Source: Haloferula helveola (lineage in GTDB: Bacteria; Verrucomicrobiota; Verrucomicrobiia; Verrucomicrobiales; Akkermansiaceae). From it: a stretch of DNA of 64,000 bases. Positions within the stretch are counted from its first letter, which is position 1. Every line of letters begins with the position of its first letter. The stretch spans positions 2,790,001 through 2,854,000 of the forward strand of contig NZ_AP024702.1 in assembly GCF_037076345.1 (NCBI RefSeq). The letters run 5' to 3'. Shown here piece after piece: positions 60,104 to 64,000 of the stretch. The notes below the pieces were generated by a model. It searched no databases, was not told the origin of the DNA, and saw only the letters and a list, made by a program, of their open reading frames with translations. The translations under genes were made by a program, and so were the position numbers.

Positions 60104-60964
60104 GATCTGTTCACGAATTAAATCTGTACTTTTCCTGAAGCGTTTGTTTCAAGCTTCGGATGCCAGCTGGACATCCTCGAAGCATGATCACCGACGAGAT
60201 TTGGGAGCAGATTGAAAGTGCTCTGACCAAGGCGAAGCATTCGCGTGCGGGAGCTCCACCGGCCATGAGTGATCGCGAATTCATGGAGGCGGTTCTTTAT
60301 CTGAACCGGACAGGTTGCCCGTGGCGCGATCTACCTCCTGAACTGGGCTATTGGCATGCCGTCTACATGCGTTTCCGGCGGTGGCAGGAGCGTGGTGTGT
60401 GGAAGCGCCTTTGGCAGGAAATGCAAGGCGGGCACTTTGCCGGAGCTCGTGAACTGATGATGGACTCCACCACAGTCCGAGCTCATCAGCATGCGGCCGG
60501 AGCGCCAAAAAAAACTCTTCCGATCAGGCTCTCGGACGCTCTCGAGGGGGATTGAGCACCAAGATTCACGCAGCAACCATTGATGAGAACTGTAGCGTGG
60601 CGCTGCATCTTACCCCTGGCCAGGCCCATGATGGCAGGCAGTTCGAGACACTCTTCGAAAGCCTCCAGCCGGAGAACGTTCTGGAAGCAGCCATGCTCGA
60701 CAAGGGTTACGACGCCAATCGCATCCGCGAGCGCCTGAACTTCGAGGGCATTGAAGCGGTGATCCCGCCGATCAACTCAAGGGCAGGCGTCATCCGGTAT
60801 GACCGGAATCGCTACCGCCGCCGAAACCGGGTCGAACGGTTCTTCAACAAGATCAAACACTTCCGACGCATTGCCACGCGCTACGACAAGCTTTCTCAGA
60901 CCTTTTTCTCTGCGGTCTATCTGGTAGCGGCATTCATCATCGCACGCAATTCGTGAACAGATCC
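60103..60964 (+). mobile_element. IS5-family (IS427-like) insertion sequence
   Basis: An 862-bp element with perfect 17-bp inverted repeats GGATCTGTTCACGAATT at 60103-60119 and its complement at 60948-60964, flanked on both sides by TA, the target duplication. One transposase, expressed by frameshift, fills it. It sits exactly at the stop codon of the sulfatase gene and 62 bp before the regulator gene, so transcription from the sulfatase into the regulator is probably interrupted. Confidence 0.92.
60160..60956 (+). CDS. IS5-family transposase made by programmed -1 frameshift
   Basis: Two overlapping frames encode one DDE transposase. The first (to 60555) has the N-terminal NRTGCPWRDLPPELGYWHAVYMRF region and MMDSTTVRAHQH (first catalytic Asp). 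The second (to 60956) contributes the rest, including LDKGYDANRIRERL (second Asp) and RNRVERFFNKIKHFRRIATRYDK (Glu). The frames join at a run of eight A (60507-60514), a standard slippery site; reading back one base there yields KNSSDQALGRSRGGLSTKIH, the expected join. It appears intact and could be active. Confidence 0.9.
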
Positions 60965-61025
60965 TAGGTTTCTGCGGCCACGTTTGATCTGGACCCCACG
61001 CAACCCCGGGTCAAGTGTTCCGACG

Positions 61026-62108
61026 ATGGATGACCGGGTCGAAAGGAAGTCACTTGCGGTGCAGGTGGCGGACCGCATGGAGGCGGCGATCCGTTCGGGG
61101 CAATGGGCCGGAAAGCTCCCCGGGAACCGGACTTTGGCGGAACGCTATGGGGTCAATCGCAAGACCTGCGTGGCGGCGATGGATGTGCTCGAGCAGAGGG
61201 GTCTGATCGCTCCCGCGGAGGTCGGTCGGTGCAGGAAAGTGCTGCCGTTGGAGGACGGGAAGCCGGGCACCGTGACCAAGCGGCAGCGGTTGCTGATCCT
61301 GCGGCCGACGGCCTCACCGATGAATCTCGAGGATGAGAACCTGCTGCGGAGTTTCCACGAGGCGTGGGAAGCGGCCCGCGGCGGGGTGGTCTGGGAGCGG
61401 GTTGACTACGGGAGATATCGTAATCCGGGTCCGGTGCTCGACAGGCTGATCGAGCGCCATCAGGCGGCGGCGCTGGTCCTTTACGTGCCGCTGCACCAAT
61501 GGGGCACCGCAGCGGTCGAACGTTTGCCGAGTTTCCAGGTGGGCGGGGTGCATGGAACGAGCCCGAAGTTCAGCATGTGCTCGTTCGCCATCAACGAGGG
61601 CATCGAAGCCGTCGCCCGGTACTTGGCCGGTCTGGGCCACCGGAGGATCCTGATCCCGGTCGACTCGATCTCGGGCGGCTTCAGGGAAGCGTTCATCATC
61701 GGTCTTGCGAAAGGGCTGGGAGAGCCGCCCGAGTCGGGCACAGTCGAAGACCTCTGTCCGAGTTTCCCCGAGCCCGTGCCCGAGGTTTGGCGAACCTATT
61801 GGGAGAAGTCGTTCCGGCGGGTTCGCCCGACGGCCGTGGTGGTCACAGAAGACGTCCACCTGCTCTCGCTCTACGGTTTCTGCGCTGACCGGGGAATCCG
61901 GATCCCGGACGAGCTGTCGGTGATCAGCACCAATTACGAGAGCCACTTCGAGTGGTGTCAGCCGAAGCCGACGATGCTTCGTTTTCCCAATCGCAAGGCC
62001 CTGTCCCATTTCAAGGAATGGCTCTCGGGCGGCTTGCGGCCGATCGGCAAGCACTTCCTGAAGATGGACATCGTCGAAGGCGAGAGCGTCGCGAAGGCGA
62101 AGGCGTGA
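61026..62108 (+). CDS. GntR-type HTH regulator with LacI/periplasmic-binding-protein-like domain
   Basis: A 360-residue regulator. Residues about 8-75 form a GntR winged helix: VADRMEAAIRSGQW, LPGNRTLAERYGVNRKTCVAAMDVLEQRGLI. From about 85 the LacI/PBP1 ligand domain follows, with VARYLAGLGHRRILIPVD, FREAFIIGLAKGL and RPTAVVVTEDVHLLSLYGFCADRGIRIPDELSVIS. Regulators of this kind usually sense a sugar and control glycan-degradation genes. It was 62 bp after the sulfatase stop before the IS insertion, so it probably formed an operon with it. Confidence 0.85.
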   Translation: MDDRVERKSLAVQVADRMEAAIRSGQWAGKLPGNRTLAERYGVNRKTCVAAMDVLEQRGLIAPAEVGRCRKVLPLEDGKPGTVTKRQRLLILRPTASPMNLEDENLLRSFHEAWEAARGGVVWERVDYGRYRNPGPVLDRLIERHQAAALVLYVPLHQWGTAAVERLPSFQVGGVHGTSPKFSMCSFAINEGIEAVARYLAGLGHRRILIPVDSISGGFREAFIIGLAKGLGEPPESGTVEDLCPSFPEPVPEVWRTYWEKSFRRVRPTAVVVTEDVHLLSLYGFCADRGIRIPDELSVISTNYESHFEWCQPKPTMLRFPNRKALSHFKEWLSGGLRPIGKHFLKMDIVEGESVAKAKA

Positions 62109-62111
62109 CCT

Positions 62112-62870
62112 TCAAGCTTCGGGTGACTCGTCCCCCGCAATGAAGCGCACGATCTGCTCGCAATGGCAGGCGAGCGAATCGATGAGCGGCAGCGCAGCGG
62201 CTCCGCCATCCATGAGGAGAGGAAACTCCGTGCAGCCGAGAACGACGGCCTCCGCTCCCGACTCGGCAAACTGCCGGACCTGGTCGAGCAGGAGATTGCG
62301 GGAGTCATCGTCGAAGTGCCCCATGGAGAGCTTCTCCACCACGCAGCGATGGATCGCTTGGCGCGCTGCCTCGGAAGGCACGCTTGCCTTCAGGCCGTGC
62401 CGGTGCCGGAGACGGCCGAGAAGAAAGTCCTCCTCCATCGAGAACCGTGTTCCGAGCCATCCGATGTGTCGGAACTCGCGGCGGGCGCACTCGCGACCGA
62501 TACCGTCGGCGATGTGAAGCACGGGGATGCGCAGTGCCGACTGGACGGCATCGTAGATCTTGTGCGGCGTGTTCGCACAAAAGGCGAGGCCCTCGACGCC
62601 GGTTGACTGGAGCTCCAGAGCCGCCGCCTCGAAAAGTTCGAGGATCGCTTCCCAGTCGCCCCGCTTTTGTGCCGCGTGGATGGAGGCCTGATCCAGGCTG
62701 GCGAGGTTGAGCCTCGGGTTGGTGTTGTTTCCGTGGCGCAGGTTGATGGCATCGTTGATTGCCTCGTAGAACGAAAGCGTCGATCGCCACGAAGTGCCAC
62801 CTATCAGGCCGAACTTGCGGAGCGACGTCGTCTGGACGCCCTGCGGTTGAATGGTCGAGCCGAGCTTCAT
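62112..62870 (-). CDS. Aspartate/glutamate racemase-family protein
   Basis: A 252-residue enzyme. FGLIGGTSWRSTLSFYEAIND is the family start; the two catalytic Cys are in GLAFCANTPHKIYD and VVLGCTEFPLL. Members interconvert L- and D-amino acids (aspartate, glutamate or broader); the exact substrate is unknown. Its ATG overlaps the stop of the upstream sulfatase by 4 nt (ATGA), so it is translationally coupled to a gene with no obvious amino-acid role. The 3-bp gap to the convergent regulator gene is tight. Confidence 0.88.
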   Translation of the reverse strand: MKLGSTIQPQGVQTTSLRKFGLIGGTSWRSTLSFYEAINDAINLRHGNNTNPRLNLASLDQASIHAAQKRGDWEAILELFEAAALELQSTGVEGLAFCANTPHKIYDAVQSALRIPVLHIADGIGRECARREFRHIGWLGTRFSMEEDFLLGRLRHRHGLKASVPSEAARQAIHRCVVEKLSMGHFDDDSRNLLLDQVRQFAESGAEAVVLGCTEFPLLMDGGAAALPLIDSLACHCEQIVRFIAGDESPEA

Positions 62871-64000
62871 CGGATGACGGCCTTGGCTGCGCGGTCCTCG
62901 ACCTTGAAATAGCCGAGGCACTTCTCCGAATCGTCGCGGATCGCCCAGACCGAACCCGGCCGTCCACGGACTTCGAGGTTCTTGCCCGCGGCGATCGTGC
63001 CTTTCCCGACCGGTTCTCCTTTCCCGCTGACCCAATCGAGACGGACGGGTTCGCCGCGCCGGTTGACGAAGACGATTCTCATCAGGTTGCCATCGGGCTT
63101 CGACGGGGGTAGGTCAGCCGCGTCGGTGCATGCGGTCCACGGCAATGCGGGGAGATCCTTGACCTTCACCTCGGGGCGATCGGCAAACTCCGTCGGCGCA
63201 AGCTTCCGCATCCGCTCGAGGTCGGAGGCGTGCTCCGGCTTTCCGGCGAGGTTGTTCCACTCGTAGGGGTCGGAGGAAATGTCGTAGAGCTCCTCCGATC
63301 CGCCGGCGTAGCGAATGTAGCGCCAGTCCTTGCCGCTGACGCCGACGCTCTTTCCATCCTGAAGAAAGGTGAGCGCCGCCGGCATGATGGAAGCGGCGGG
63401 ATTCTTCAGGATCGGCACCACGCTCTTGCCGTCGATTTTTTCGCCGTCGGGAAGGCCGCACAGTTCCGTGAGCGTGGGAAAGAGGCCGAGCAGGCTGACC
63501 GGGGCGTCACTGTGGGAGCCCGCCTTGGTGCCGTCGGGCAGCGCGTTGGAAATGCCCGCGGGCACCTTCATCATGAAGGGCACCCGGGTGCATGCCCGCC
63601 ACATGGTGAACTTCTGCCAGTGCTCCTTTTCGCCGAGGTGCCAGCCGTGGTCGGACCACAGCACGACGATCGTGTTGTCCTTGTTGGGGCCTTTCTCAAG
63701 CGCATCGAGTACTCGGCCAAGCATCGCATCGGCGAAGTGGATGGATGCCAGATAGCTCTGCACTCCCTGCTTCCATTGTCCGTGTTCCCGGATGTGCGCG
63801 AAGTAGCGGTTTCGGGCGAGGTTCCTGCCTTGCTCCGAAAGGTCGTCGAGATCGTCTTCCTTGTAGCCGGGAGGAAGCTGGGTCGAATCGAGCGGGAACT
63901 TCTCGAAGTATTTCTTCGGGACAAACCACGGCTCGTGCGGCCGGTAGATGCCGCAGGCGAGAAAGAACGGCTTGTCGTGGGTCTTGCCGAGTTGCTTGCC
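62867..64000 (-). CDS. Sulfatase (iduronate-2-sulfatase-like) with VHL-beta-like C-terminus, N-terminal part outside window
   Basis: Only the C-terminal 377 or so residues are in the window; the frame runs open to the window edge. It has PFFLACGIYRPHEPWFVPKKYFEKFPL, YLASIHFADAMLGRVLDAL, WSDHGWHLGEKEHWQKFT and YDISSDPYEWNNLAGKPEH, all standard for S1 sulfatases of the iduronate-2-sulfatase type. The formylglycine Cys is off the window. The last 75 or so residues (MRIVFVNRRGEPVRLDWVSG and the end region) resemble a VHL-beta domain, as in the sulfatase at 58373. The stop overlaps the racemase start. Confidence 0.88.
   Translation of the reverse strand, partial: GKQLGKTHDKPFFLACGIYRPHEPWFVPKKYFEKFPLDSTQLPPGYKEDDLDDLSEQGRNLARNRYFAHIREHGQWKQGVQSYLASIHFADAMLGRVLDALEKGPNKDNTIVVLWSDHGWHLGEKEHWQKFTMWRACTRVPFMMKVPAGISNALPDGTKAGSHSDAPVSLLGLFPTLTELCGLPDGEKIDGKSVVPILKNPAASIMPAALTFLQDGKSVGVSGKDWRYIRYAGGSEELYDISSDPYEWNNLAGKPEHASDLERMRKLAPTEFADRPEVKVKDLPALPWTACTDAADLPPSKPDGNLMRIVFVNRRGEPVRLDWVSGKGEPVGKGTIAAGKNLEVRGRPGSVWAIRDDSEKCLGYFKVEDRAAKAVIR

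Noticed and set aside
1-64000. CRISPR array, tRNA, rRNA or phage genes.
   Set aside because: No spaced direct repeats of CRISPR size, no cloverleaf sequences and no structural phage proteins were recognised by eye; a scan with tRNAscan-SE or Infernal would be the decisive check.

Overview
The window is GC-rich bacterial chromosome that reads as a member of the Verrucomicrobiota, probably a Haloferula/Luteolibacter-like relative. This is inferred from the gene content: very large secreted proteins built of autotransporter-associated beta-strand (PATR) repeats, three formylglycine sulfatases, a sialate O-acetylesterase, a secreted GH2 hydrolase, many signal-peptide-only hypothetical proteins, and RDD, DUF2339 and DUF4328 membrane proteins. 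No rRNA, tRNA or CRISPR array was seen.

Layout. 1-9.5 kb: start of an SppA-like peptidase, a YkvA-like protein, an RDD protein, a SulP transporter, a giant DUF2339 protein, a GH2 hydrolase and a lipoprotein. 9.5-16 kb: a secreted archaemetzincin translationally coupled to an alpha/beta hydrolase, then a TetR regulator followed by a thioredoxin / PPOX-fragment / nitroreductase cluster. A 2,649-bp IS1595-type transposon (12175-14823) splits this cluster. It has 24-bp terminal inverted repeats, a perfect 8-bp target duplication, and five cargo ORFs that include a HicB-like/HicA-like pair. 16-25 kb: an SDR/DUF2867 protein, a 2,012-residue PATR protein and a beta-propeller protein. 25-30 kb: a two-gene, ATGA-coupled sucrose operon made of a sucrose-phosphate synthase with a phosphatase-like tail and a sucrose-phosphatase fused to an invertase-like glycosidase. 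30-37.6 kb: small secreted proteins, a VOC protein, the acetylesterase, a TPR protein and an L,D-transpeptidase. 37.6-45 kb: a PAS histidine kinase with a stand-alone receiver, a six-repeat PPC-like secreted protein and a gamma carbonic anhydrase. 45-52 kb: housekeeping genes (RNase HI, glycine C-acetyltransferase, aspartate kinase) among small membrane or secreted proteins. 52-64 kb: a sulfatase, a second PATR protein (1,171 residues), a two-lobed retropepsin-like protease, two sulfatases with C-terminal VHL-beta-like domains, an IS5-family element placed exactly at one sulfatase stop codon, a GntR/LacI-type regulator and an Asp/Glu racemase.

How the genes may work together (inference): the sulfatases, esterase, GH2 enzyme and regulator suggest use of sulfated, acetylated polysaccharides. 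The PATR and PPC proteins are probably surface or secreted adhesive structures. The sucrose operon probably makes and turns over sucrose as a compatible solute or reserve. Two operator-like palindromes (AGACCG, 3 nt, TGTCT) flank the TetR gene and imply control of the thioredoxin-nitroreductase unit, which the transposon now separates from its operator. Several families of intergenic hairpin repeats lie between genes.
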